Part shown: in pieces, positions 31,416 through 39,723 of the stretch
How positions within the stretch are numbered: position 1 is the first letter of the stretch
Layout of the letters: every line of letters starts with the position of its first letter
Source of the DNA: Taklimakanibacter sp050251035
GTDB taxonomy: Bacteria > Pseudomonadota > Alphaproteobacteria > Rhizobiales > Aestuariivirgaceae
Assembly: GCA_050251035.1 (NCBI GenBank)
Contig: JBFWNN010000023.1
Location: 14,057 to 78,056 of the forward strand
Reading direction: 5' to 3'
Length of the DNA: 64,000 bases
Position numbers and translations under genes: made by a program
The notes under the pieces: model-generated
What the model was told of the DNA's origin: nothing
The model's input: the letters and a program-made list of their open reading frames with translations, nothing else
Database searches by the model: none

Positions 31416-33296
31416 GTGATTTCCGAAACTTTTAGTAAAATCAAGAGGTTGGGTTTGCACGGAACGATCGCCAAGGGTGGTTTGAGGCACGGGGAGACGG
31501 AATTCGCCCCGAAGCCTACCCCACATCGCAATCCGGTGCTCGCGAAAGTGCTCGGTGGGTTCGCCACTTTGACCGCGGGTCTCGACTACGCGGCGCGCGG
31601 CGTCACGGGCTTCAACTTCTATTCGCCGCGCGGCCAGCTCGAGCATGTGCTGCCCTATCGCGAACTGCGCGTGCGCGCCCTCAAGACCGCGCGCAAGCTC
31701 CTGGCCACGGGCCTCAAGCGCGGCGAGCGCGTGGCGGTCGTCGCCGAGACCAGCCCGGACTTCATGGCGGTATTCTTCGGCTGCCAATATGCCGGCCTCG
31801 TTCCCTGCCCGATGCCCTATTCGATGTATATCGGCGGCAGGGACGCCTATGTCTCGCGCATCGCCGGCATGCTGAAGACCGCAGGGGCCAGCGCCGTCAT
31901 TCTGCCGAACGATCTCGCCTCGCATATCAACGAGGCGGCGGAGATCGCCGGCACGGGAATCGTCAAGACCTTCGACGAGCTCGAGGCGCAGCCCGAAAGC
32001 ATCGAGAAGCTCCGGCCCTTCGAGGTCGACGACGTCGCCTATATCCAATATTCCTCGGGCTCGACCTCGAGTCCGAAAGGCGTGCTGATCACCCAGAAGG
32101 CGATCGTCGCCAATACCCGCGGCATCCTGCGCGACGGCCTCAGCATCACCAACGAGGACCGCGCCTTTTCCTGGCTGCCGCTCTATCATGACATGGGGCT
32201 CGTCGGCTTCTGCCTGTCGCCGATGATGGGGCAGGTCACGGTCGACTATCTCTCGACGCCGTCCTTCGCGCGCCGTCCGGCATTGTGGCTCAAGCTCATG
32301 TCGGAGAACCGCAGCACCATCGCCTATTCACCGTCCTTCGGCTTCGACTTGGCGGCGCGCCGGATCAATGGCGAAGCGGCGACGCTCGACCTGTCGGCCT
32401 GGCGGGTCGCCGGCATAGGTGGCGACATGGTGCGCGCCGACGTCCTCAACCTCTTCGCCGAGAAGCTCTCGGTCGCCGGCTTCGACGCCAAGGCCTTCAT
32501 GCCGAGCTACGGCATGGCCGAGTCGACGCTCGCCATCACCTTCGCCGATCTCAGCAAGCCGGTGCGGATCGACACCGTCGACCGCCTGCACTACAAGCTG
32601 GCGCAGCGCGCGGTGCCGGCGAGCGACGAGCTCAAGGCGAGCCCGGAGCGGGTGCGCAGCTTCGTCGTGTGCGGCAAGCCGATCGCCGGCCATACGGTCG
32701 TCATCCGCGACGACACCGGCAACGACCTGGGCGAGCGCGAGATCGGCCACGTCCTGCTCAAGGGCCCGAGCCTCATGGCCGGCTACTTCGAGAATGCCGA
32801 GGCGACGCAGGCGATCATGACCGCCGATGGCTTCATGGACACGGGCGACATGGGCTACTGGCTCGATGGCGAGCTCGTCATCACCGGCCGCGCCAAGGAC
32901 CTCATCCTGCACAATGGCCGCAACATCTGGCCGCAGGACATCGAATGGGCGGCGGAGCAGATCGAGCCGCTGCGCAGCGGCGATGCCGCGGCCTTCGCGG
33001 TCGAGGGCGAGGACGGCGACGACGACGTCGTCGTGCTGGTGCAGTGCCGCCTGGCGGATCCGGCTGAAATGGAAGAGCTCAGGCGCAAGATCATCGCTGT
33101 CGTCCACCAGACAGCGGGCGTCGAATGCGCCATCGTCCTCGTGCCGCCGAAGAGCCTGCCATTCACCTCGTCCGGAAAACTCTCCCGCGCGGGCGCCAAG
33201 GACGGCTATCTCGCCGGCACCATCACCGAGGTTTCGCCGCTGGCGCATCCGCCGCACAACCACACGGCTGAGGCGCGGCTCGAAGCCGCCCAGTAG
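31416..33296 (+). CDS. Fatty acyl-AMP ligase / acyl-ACP synthetase (ceramide cluster)
   Basis: This 626-residue adenylate-forming enzyme would activate a fatty acid and load it on the dedicated ACP at 34310. The ATP-binding motif is YIQYSSGSTSSPKG (about residues 208-221), followed by SWLPLYHDMGLVGF (a FAAL-type block), the MPSYGMAEST motif, and the C-terminal MDTGDMGYWLDGELVITGR and NGRNIWPQDIE. The FAAL-type sequence, without the typical CoA-binding features, fits acyl-AMP formation with ACP acceptance. The GTG at 31416 has AAGG about 8 bp upstream. This gene, the SDR, the ACP and the SPT-like gene occur in the same order of functions as the Caulobacter ceramide genes. Confidence 0.9.
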   Translation: MISETFSKIKRLGLHGTIAKGGLRHGETEFAPKPTPHRNPVLAKVLGGFATLTAGLDYAARGVTGFNFYSPRGQLEHVLPYRELRVRALKTARKLLATGLKRGERVAVVAETSPDFMAVFFGCQYAGLVPCPMPYSMYIGGRDAYVSRIAGMLKTAGASAVILPNDLASHINEAAEIAGTGIVKTFDELEAQPESIEKLRPFEVDDVAYIQYSSGSTSSPKGVLITQKAIVANTRGILRDGLSITNEDRAFSWLPLYHDMGLVGFCLSPMMGQVTVDYLSTPSFARRPALWLKLMSENRSTIAYSPSFGFDLAARRINGEAATLDLSAWRVAGIGGDMVRADVLNLFAEKLSVAGFDAKAFMPSYGMAESTLAITFADLSKPVRIDTVDRLHYKLAQRAVPASDELKASPERVRSFVVCGKPIAGHTVVIRDDTGNDLGEREIGHVLLKGPSLMAGYFENAEATQAIMTADGFMDTGDMGYWLDGELVITGRAKDLILHNGRNIWPQDIEWAAEQIEPLRSGDAAAFAVEGEDGDDDVVVLVQCRLADPAEMEELRRKIIAVVHQTAGVECAIVLVPPKSLPFTSSGKLSRAGAKDGYLAGTITEVSPLAHPPHNHTAEARLEAAQ

Positions 33297-33318
33297 GATG
33301 GCCGGGTCAAGCCCGGCC
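33296..33318. repeat. 23-bp hairpin repeat, copy 2
   Basis: This copy is identical to 31298-31320 and its first base is the last base of the acyl-AMP ligase stop codon. It ends 2 bp before the SDR start, so the hairpin could hide that gene's ribosome site or set the ratio of the two products. Confidence 0.85.
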
Positions 33319-33320
33319 AC

Positions 33321-34313
33321 ATGTTGGCCCAGCCAATGAAGGGGCCGATCGCGCTCACGGGCAGCACCGGCTTTGTCGGCCGGCATCTCACCAAGGCCCT
33401 GGCCGAGGCGGGCTTCGCGCTTCGCCTGCTGGTGCGGCGAGGACCGCATGACTGCGGTTTCGGCTCGGCCGAGACGGTCATCGGCAGCCTCGACGACAAA
33501 GCAGCCCTTGGGCAGCTGGTCGATGGAAGCGCCGCCGTCATCCACCTCGCCGGCGCGATCGCGGCGCCCGATCGGGAAGGCTTCTTCGCCGTCAACAGCC
33601 GGGGCACCGAGGCGATCGCCAAGGCGGCGATGGACGCCGCCGTCCCCCGCTTCATTCATGTCTCGAGCCTCGCGGCGCGCGAGCCTCAGCTCTCGGACTA
33701 CGGCGCCAGCAAGCGAGCCGCCGAGGAGGCGCTTCTCGCCCGCAAGCCGAAAGGCCTCCTGATCGTCAGGCCGCCCGTCGTCTATGGGCCGGGCGACCGC
33801 GCCACGCTGCCGCTTCTCGCCCAGCTCACCCGCCGCACCGCTTTCATCCCCGGCAGCGCCGAATCGCGGTTCTCGCTGCTCTATGTCGCGGACCTGGTGA
33901 AGTTCCTGGACGAACGGCTCGCCGACGCGACACACGGCCTCGTCGAGATCGATGACGGCCGGGCTCGAGGCTATGGCTGGCCCGATCTCTTCGCCATGGC
34001 GGCGCACAGCGAGGGGCACACGGCGCGACCGATCTATGTGCCGCAATGGCTGCTCGGGAGCGTCGCCCGGCCGGCAGCGCTGATCGGATCCCTCTTCAAA
34101 CTGCGCGTGCCGCTGACGCCGGGAAAGGTGCGCGAGCTCTATCACCCTGACTGGGTTGCCCGCCCGACATCGCCCCAGACGCAGAACTGCGTTGAATTCG
34201 CCGAAGGCTTCCGCCGCACGATCGCCTGGTATCGCGAGCAAGGATGGTTGCCCGGCAAGGCCGGCGCCGATAGAAGGCAGCCACCCAAGGCTTATGGAGA
34301 GACCACGAAATGA
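33321..34313 (+). CDS. NAD-dependent epimerase/dehydratase-like reductase (CerR-type)
   Basis: This 330-residue extended SDR has the Rossmann motif LTGSTGFVGRHL and the catalytic DYGASKRAAEE (Tyr-x-x-x-Lys). In Caulobacter a protein of this kind in the same cluster reduces an oxidised ceramide (CerR), so a role in reducing the 3-keto group is likely here. The ATG at 33321 follows the hairpin repeat; a Met at 33336 is an alternative. The gene overlaps the ACP gene by 4 bp. Confidence 0.85.
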   Translation: MLAQPMKGPIALTGSTGFVGRHLTKALAEAGFALRLLVRRGPHDCGFGSAETVIGSLDDKAALGQLVDGSAAVIHLAGAIAAPDREGFFAVNSRGTEAIAKAAMDAAVPRFIHVSSLAAREPQLSDYGASKRAAEEALLARKPKGLLIVRPPVVYGPGDRATLPLLAQLTRRTAFIPGSAESRFSLLYVADLVKFLDERLADATHGLVEIDDGRARGYGWPDLFAMAAHSEGHTARPIYVPQWLLGSVARPAALIGSLFKLRVPLTPGKVRELYHPDWVARPTSPQTQNCVEFAEGFRRTIAWYREQGWLPGKAGADRRQPPKAYGETTK

Positions 34314-34567
34314 CCGCCAGCGACGACACATTCACGACCTTGTGTCAGCTGCTCGAGCCGTTCAACACGGCCAAGACACCGCTCACGCCGCAGACCGACA
34401 TCTCGGCCGACCTCAATATTGATTCCGTCTCGGTGATGGATTTCGTCATGGAAGTGGAGGACCACTTCAACATCGACATTCCGCTCAACGTCCTCTCCGA
34501 AACGCGATCGATCGCCGATCTCGTGAACGTGGTCGATGGCCGTCTGGCGAAAGGGGGAAGCGCATGA
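34310..34567 (+). CDS. Acyl carrier protein (dedicated, ceramide cluster)
   Basis: This 85-residue ACP carries the phosphopantetheine on Ser39 in the motif NIDSVSVMDF (the usual DSL is DSV here). It overlaps both neighbours by 4 bp (ATGA), so it is made in step with the reductase and the SPT-like enzyme. A dedicated ACP instead of CoA as acyl donor is a feature of alphaproteobacterial sphingolipid synthesis. Confidence 0.93.
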   Translation: MTASDDTFTTLCQLLEPFNTAKTPLTPQTDISADLNIDSVSVMDFVMEVEDHFNIDIPLNVLSETRSIADLVNVVDGRLAKGGSA

Positions 34568-35766
34568 CCGACCTGCTCGAGAAATACCGGGCGCTGTCCG
34601 AGCGCCATGAGCGCATGCTGTCGCTCGGCGTGAATGCCGTGGGCCTCACCAACGACCGCATCCTGTCGCCGACCCGCGCCATGATCGGCGGCCGCGAAAC
34701 CATCCTGGCCGGCACCAACAACTACATGGGCATCACCCTCGAGCCCGACTGCATCGAAGCCGGACAGGAAGCGCTCCGGCTCTACGGCACCGGCACGACC
34801 GGCTCGCGCATCGCCAACGGTTCCTATGCCATGCATCGCGAGCTCGAGCGCGAGCTCGCGGGCTTCCTCGCTCGCCAGCACTGCATCATGTTCACCACCG
34901 GCTACCAAGCCAATCTCGGCATGCTGGCGGGACTGGCGGGGCCCAAGGACACGATCTATCTCGACGCCGATTCGCATTCGTCGATCTATGACGGCTGCAC
35001 GCTGTCGGGTGCGCGGCTGGTGCGCTTCCGCCACAACGACGCGAGCGATCTCGACAAGCGCCTGGCGCGGTCGGAAGACGAAGGCGGCCGGCTCGTGGTG
35101 CTCGAAGGCATCTATTCGATGCTCGGCGACCGGGCGCCGCTCGCCGATTTCGTCGAAGTGAAGAAGACGCACGGATTCCAGCTCCTGGTGGACGAGGCGC
35201 ATTCCTTCGGCGTGCTGGGCCCGAACGGCCGCGGCCTGGCCGACGAGGCCGGGCTCGAGGACGACGTCGACTTCGTCGTCGGCACCTTCTCCAAGAGCAT
35301 CGGCGCCATCGGCGGCTTCGGCGCCGGCAACCACCCGCTGTTCGACATGCTGCGCTATGCCTCGCGGCCCTATATGTTCACCGCCTCGCCGTCGCCCGCG
35401 ACGGTCGCGACCTCGCTGGCGGCGGTGCGCAAGCTGAAGGCGGAGCCCGAGCGGCGCAAGTGGCTCGCGGTCAATTCCGCCCGCCTGTTCAACGGCTTCA
35501 AAAGTCTTGGCCTGACGCTCGGCTGCGACAGGGTAAGCCCGATCGTGGCGGTGAGCTGTCCGGACGAAGTGTCGACGATCGCCATGTGGAACGCGCTGCT
35601 CAAAGCCGGCGTCTATGTAAACATCGCTCTGCCGCCGGGCACGCCCGGCAAGCAGTGCCTGCTCAGATGCTCGGTCTCGGCGGCGCATACATTCGAGGAG
35701 ATCGACCGGATCATCGCGCTGTTCGGCGAAGTGGTGGCGCAGGGCCATTACAAGCAGGCGGTGTGA
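34564..35766 (+). CDS. Serine palmitoyltransferase-like alpha-oxoamine synthase
   Basis: This 400-residue PLP enzyme of the AOS family condenses an amino acid with an acyl thioester. The PLP Lys is about K244 in GTFSKSIGAIGG; other blocks are GTGTTGSRIANGSY, LVDEAHSFGVLG and the ESCHADS-like segment DADSHSS. In this setting (acyl-ACP system, ceramide-type reductase) serine palmitoyltransferase is more likely than 8-amino-7-oxononanoate synthase, since no biotin genes are near. The product would be 3-ketosphinganine. It ends 7 bp before the convergent GGDEF/EAL gene. Confidence 0.9.
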   Translation: MTDLLEKYRALSERHERMLSLGVNAVGLTNDRILSPTRAMIGGRETILAGTNNYMGITLEPDCIEAGQEALRLYGTGTTGSRIANGSYAMHRELERELAGFLARQHCIMFTTGYQANLGMLAGLAGPKDTIYLDADSHSSIYDGCTLSGARLVRFRHNDASDLDKRLARSEDEGGRLVVLEGIYSMLGDRAPLADFVEVKKTHGFQLLVDEAHSFGVLGPNGRGLADEAGLEDDVDFVVGTFSKSIGAIGGFGAGNHPLFDMLRYASRPYMFTASPSPATVATSLAAVRKLKAEPERRKWLAVNSARLFNGFKSLGLTLGCDRVSPIVAVSCPDEVSTIAMWNALLKAGVYVNIALPPGTPGKQCLLRCSVSAAHTFEEIDRIIALFGEVVAQGHYKQAV

Positions 35767-35773
35767 GAACCGT

Positions 35774-37753
35774 TCAGCTCACTTCGCGGACCTGCGGCGC
35801 GACCAAAGCGGTGAGCGGATTCCATTTCTCGATCAAGGCGAGGCAGGCCAGCCGGCTGATCGGCTTGCTGTAGAGATAGCCCTGGCCGTAATGGCAGCCC
35901 AGATGATGCAGCTCGGCGGCTTGCGCCTTGTGCTCGATGCCCTCGGCGGTGGTCTTCATGCCGAGGCTGCGCGCCAGCCCCAGCATCGAGCGCACGATCT
36001 TGCTGTTCTGCTTGGCGTCGGCGGACGGACGGATGAAGGACTTGTCGATCTTGATCTTGTTGATCAGCAGCTCGGAGAGATGCTGCATGCTCGAATAGCC
36101 GGTGCCGAAGTCGTCGAGCGCGATGGAGATGCCGAGCTTGCGCAGATCGGTCAGCGGCTGGCGCACCGAAGCGAAGTTGCCGGCGAGCGCGTTTTCGGTG
36201 ATCTCGATCTCGAGACGGTGCGGCGCGATCGCCGCCTCCTCGACGATGCCGCGGATGCGCGTGGAAATGTTGGGATTGGCGAGCTGGCTCGGGGAAAGAT
36301 TGACCGACACGGAAAGATTCTGCGGCCACAGGCGGGCGTTGGAGCACGCTTGGCGGAGCATGGACAGGAACAGCTCGTCGATGAGGCCGGCCTCCTCGGC
36401 GACGGAGATGAAGGAATCGGGCGGGATGAGTCCTGCGTCGGGGTGCTCCCAGCGCGCCAGCGCCTCGAAGCCGGCGAGATGCCCGGTATTAAGCTCGACC
36501 ACCGGCTGGAAATAGGGGACGATGAGACCGCGCTCGATCGCCTCGGGAAGTTCCGTCTCGATGCGCGCGCGCGACCTGATCCGGTCGTCCATCGAGCTGT
36601 TGTAGTGGACGGGCGTTCCGGACTGCTCGTTGCGCGCCTGCTGGAGCGCGATGTCGGCCTTGCGGTAGAGAGACTGCGGATCGGTCGCGTCCTCGGGCGC
36701 CTTGGCGACTCCGAGCCGGGCATTGAGCGACACCGTCCCGGAAGCGACCGCGATGGGCTTCTCCAGCAGCCGGATCAGCCGGTCGCATCTCTGTTCGAGA
36801 TCGGCATCGTCGGTGAATTCGCTGAGCACGACGAATTCGTCGCCGCCCACGCGAAAGGCGCTGGTCTCACCGCTCGGATCGGCGAGCAGCCGCTTGGCCA
36901 ATGAGGTGAGGATCGTGTCGCCGGCGACATGGCCGTAGAGGCTGTTCACCTTCTTGAAGCCCACCATGTCGAGAGAGATGAGCGCCAGCTTCCTGCCGGC
37001 GACGAAAGCATCATGCAGCCTCTCGCTCAGGACGTCGCCGAAGGCGCGCCGGTTGGCGAGGCCAGTGAGCTCGTCATGCATGGCCAGGAAGGTGATGTCG
37101 TCCTCGGCCTCCGCGAAGACCTCTTCCGAGCGGCGCAGATTGCGATAGAGCGCCGCCCACAGGATACCGATTCCGATGAGCACGAGGCAGAACTTCGACA
37201 GCTGCGAGAACCTGACGATGGCGGAGAAATCCGATTGCAGCTGGTAGCGGGTCGCGTCGGCGAGACGCGTGGTCTCGCTGGCGAGCGTCGCCTTTTCCAT
37301 CGCATAGATGCGCGAGCCCAGGATGGCCTCGGCTTCCGCTTTGTTGCCCTTCTGGACCAGGCTCATGGCCTGACGTTCCATCTTGATGGTCGCTTCGTTG
37401 GCGATCTTGCCGTAGGTGGTGAAGCGCCTGGCGGCTTCCGGCGGGGCCATGGCTTCGCCGTCGGCGATGGCGCGCTCGAGCAGCGGCATGGCGTTCTCGT
37501 AGCGGATGATCCAGCGCCAGTCGTTGCTGGCGATGGCCATGTTGGCATACATGGAGAGACGTTCGTCGAAGAGCGAAATCTGGCTGGCGATGGTGCTCGC
37601 TCGCTGCAGCCTGGCATCGATCTGGCGCGACCAGTTATCGAATATCGACCGCTCCACCATGCCGGCCACGGCAAGCAGGAAGGCGCCGAACAGAGCTATG
37701 ATCACATTACGATGTGCGACCGAGATCGCCCGCTTGACGATCGAGTGTTTCAT
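35774..37753 (-). CDS. Membrane GGDEF/EAL c-di-GMP signalling protein
   Basis: This 659-residue protein has two membrane segments (about 18-35 and 190-207) around a periplasmic four-helix sensor of about 150 residues, then a GGDEF domain with an intact VGGDEF motif and an EAL domain with FEALARW. The EAL domain also keeps ENALAGN, DDFGTGYSS, KIDKSFI, and EGIE, so both cyclase and phosphodiesterase look competent. No I-site RxxD is evident near the GGDEF. It is not translationally coupled to the lipid genes on either side, and its place between two sphingolipid-type blocks may be chance. Confidence 0.92.
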   Translation of the reverse strand: MKHSIVKRAISVAHRNVIIALFGAFLLAVAGMVERSIFDNWSRQIDARLQRASTIASQISLFDERLSMYANMAIASNDWRWIIRYENAMPLLERAIADGEAMAPPEAARRFTTYGKIANEATIKMERQAMSLVQKGNKAEAEAILGSRIYAMEKATLASETTRLADATRYQLQSDFSAIVRFSQLSKFCLVLIGIGILWAALYRNLRRSEEVFAEAEDDITFLAMHDELTGLANRRAFGDVLSERLHDAFVAGRKLALISLDMVGFKKVNSLYGHVAGDTILTSLAKRLLADPSGETSAFRVGGDEFVVLSEFTDDADLEQRCDRLIRLLEKPIAVASGTVSLNARLGVAKAPEDATDPQSLYRKADIALQQARNEQSGTPVHYNSSMDDRIRSRARIETELPEAIERGLIVPYFQPVVELNTGHLAGFEALARWEHPDAGLIPPDSFISVAEEAGLIDELFLSMLRQACSNARLWPQNLSVSVNLSPSQLANPNISTRIRGIVEEAAIAPHRLEIEITENALAGNFASVRQPLTDLRKLGISIALDDFGTGYSSMQHLSELLINKIKIDKSFIRPSADAKQNSKIVRSMLGLARSLGMKTTAEGIEHKAQAAELHHLGCHYGQGYLYSKPISRLACLALIEKWNPLTALVAPQVREVS

Positions 37754-37891
37754 CTTCCACCGGATTGTGAAACTCCGATGATTACTTACGCCGGCATGCC
37801 GTAAGAAGAGCCTAACACAGTTTATCTGGTATTCCCTTGGTTAATAAGATGTTAACATTATCCTTAAATTGCAATCTAGAGCCGGCGAATA

Positions 37892-38770
37892 CTATTTTAT
37901 CGCGCCGCGCCACAGAAGCCGCGGCAACAGCAGGAGGCCGGCGAGAACCGGATGGCGCCGCTGCCAGGGCGAGAGCGCGATCTTCCGGCCGCTGTGCCGT
38001 TCGATCTTCCATGCCGCATAGGAGGCGCCGCCCTCGAAGGTGAAGGCCGCCTTGGCGAGCCGCGCCACGGACAGGGCCTTGCCCGCCCATCGCCGTTGCG
38101 GCCACGACACCGGCGGTACGTCCGGCTGGCCGACAAGACCGGCTATGCGGTCATAGAAGGCCGCATTGGCCGCGACGATCTCGTGAGCGCGGCCGGCAGC
38201 CTCGGGACGCAATTCGGTGCGATAGGTCTCGGCGAAACCGTGCGCCCAGACGTCCACCGGCGCGCTGTCTCGCGGCGCCGAGGCCAACGCGGCACGATAC
38301 ATGGTGGTGACCGCATCGACGACAGCCCCGATGATGCGCGCGCGATCATCGATGCTCGCGGCATGGACGAGGGCCGCGGGTTGCGCGAACCGCGCCCAGA
38401 AATAGGGATTGGCCGTTGTCGGCCGCATCCGCCCGGTGAACTGGTCGAGCGTCATCACCGCATATTTGGCCCGCAATGCCCGGCCGTCATGATCGGTCTC
38501 GGCATAATAAACGTTGGGCGGCACGAGGCGGGCCATCAGCCGGCTGAGGCGGCTCGAGCTGATATCCTCCTCACGCTCGGTCAGGACATAGAGATCGATC
38601 AGCGAGTCCTCGGTACTGACGCCCCTGAGGCAGGAGCCGTAAGCCAGGACGGCGGCAGCCGTTCCGTGCCGTTTCAGGATATGCGCCGCCATGGCCCGTA
38701 TGTCGGATGACAGCGGACGATCGAGGTTCTGGGCGACAAGGGCGGCGATCTCGGCGGTCTGATGGTCCAT
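37892..38770 (-). CDS. Nucleotidyltransferase-fold protein of the lipid operon
   Basis: This 292-residue protein has the nucleotidyltransferase pattern AYGSCLRG followed by SLIDLYVLT, in which the usual SDxDL Asp pair is partly replaced (S-L-I-D-L). The rest is helical with a basic C-terminus (LLLLPRLLWRGAIK) that may touch membrane. It recalls Tam41-like phosphatidate cytidylyltransferases, but that is a weak impression. The ATG at 38770 overlaps the lipid-kinase stop by one base (TGATG), so the gene is the last of the MPE-HIT-LptF-LptG-phosphotransferase-kinase operon. Confidence 0.75.
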   Translation of the reverse strand: MDHQTAEIAALVAQNLDRPLSSDIRAMAAHILKRHGTAAAVLAYGSCLRGVSTEDSLIDLYVLTEREEDISSSRLSRLMARLVPPNVYYAETDHDGRALRAKYAVMTLDQFTGRMRPTTANPYFWARFAQPAALVHAASIDDRARIIGAVVDAVTTMYRAALASAPRDSAPVDVWAHGFAETYRTELRPEAAGRAHEIVAANAAFYDRIAGLVGQPDVPPVSWPQRRWAGKALSVARLAKAAFTFEGGASYAAWKIERHSGRKIALSPWQRRHPVLAGLLLLPRLLWRGAIK

Positions 38771-39723
38771 CAGCCGCAAACATAGGTGAATTCGATGCCG
38801 GTTTCGAGACGCAGCGGTCCATCGGCCGGCGCCTCGAAGAATTCGCCGTCGATGACGAAAGGCGTCCTGGTCGCAATCTCAAAGGCGCCGCCGGACAAAC
38901 TCCGCGCGCCTTGCGGCACGGTCCGGTCCTCGCCGCCATACATCAAGGGCAGGAGCCAGCGGACGATCGAGGGAACGGGATAGGGAATGGTGGACACGCG
39001 TATCGGCCCGGCTTTGCCGCCCCAGAACGGCCGGGTGCCGAGAATGAGCTTGTCGAGCGTGGTCGCGAGCAGCAGCAGGTGCCGGTCGGCCAGCACGGTC
39101 TCGCCGGCTTGCCGAAGCTCGATGTCATAAGGGCGATCGATGCGCGTCGGGTCGTTCGGATTGGCCGGCGTGAAGAGGGATTTGGCGATGGCGGCAGCCA
39201 AGGTCGCAAAAGTCGCGAAATCGCCCTTCAGGCCGACGCCGTGAACTGCTTCCTGGCAGAAGACGGTCGCCTGCCATATCGCGCCGGTGCCGAGGAACAT
39301 GCCGTGCCGCACTTTGCCGTCCCTCGGATTGGCGACCCTGAGCGTCGGTCGCGTCGCCAATACGCGCGGCTCCCGGTTGGCGATGAAGTCCGCCTGGACC
39401 TTGACGTTGCGATTGCGGAAGCCGAGATCGGCGGCGGTCATGTTGGTGGTGCCGTGCGGCAGCAGAACGAGGCGCGGCACGAAGCCCGGGGCGTGGCGCT
39501 CGGCGATCTCGGTCTGAATGGCCTGGACGGTGCCGTCGCCCGAGCTGATGAAGAGCTCGCTCACCCGGGCGTGCGCCATCTCGTCGAGGAACGTGCCGAG
39601 CTTGGAGAAGTCGTCGAGAATGCGGACGATGACACGCGCATCGCCTTTGAGCAGGGAGGCCAGCTCGAGCCCTTTTCCACTCGCCTTGCCGGACTGGGGA
39701 TTGACGATGAGGCCGCGGGTCAT
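38770..39723 (-). CDS. Lipid kinase, diacylglycerol/ceramide kinase family
   Basis: This 317-residue DAGK_cat enzyme phosphorylates a lipid hydroxyl. Motifs are VNPQSGK (residues 7-13), SGDGTVQ (61-67, the GGDGT motif with the first Gly replaced by Ser) and LLPHGTTNMTA. In Caulobacter a bacterial ceramide kinase (CpgB) of this superfamily belongs to the same biosynthetic group, so ceramide is a good candidate substrate. The ATG at 39723 overlaps the CDP-alcohol phosphotransferase stop by one base; a longer frame to 39966 is a shadow. Its location with head-group genes supports the proposal. Confidence 0.87.
   Translation of the reverse strand: MTRGLIVNPQSGKASGKGLELASLLKGDARVIVRILDDFSKLGTFLDEMAHARVSELFISSGDGTVQAIQTEIAERHAPGFVPRLVLLPHGTTNMTAADLGFRNRNVKVQADFIANREPRVLATRPTLRVANPRDGKVRHGMFLGTGAIWQATVFCQEAVHGVGLKGDFATFATLAAAIAKSLFTPANPNDPTRIDRPYDIELRQAGETVLADRHLLLLATTLDKLILGTRPFWGGKAGPIRVSTIPYPVPSIVRWLLPLMYGGEDRTVPQGARSLSGGAFEIATRTPFVIDGEFFEAPADGPLRLETGIEFTYVCG

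Noticed and set aside
34564..35766. Assignment as bioF (8-amino-7-oxononanoate synthase)
   Set aside because: No biotin genes are adjacent, while a dedicated ACP, acyl-AMP ligase and ceramide-type reductase are; serine palmitoyltransferase is better supported.
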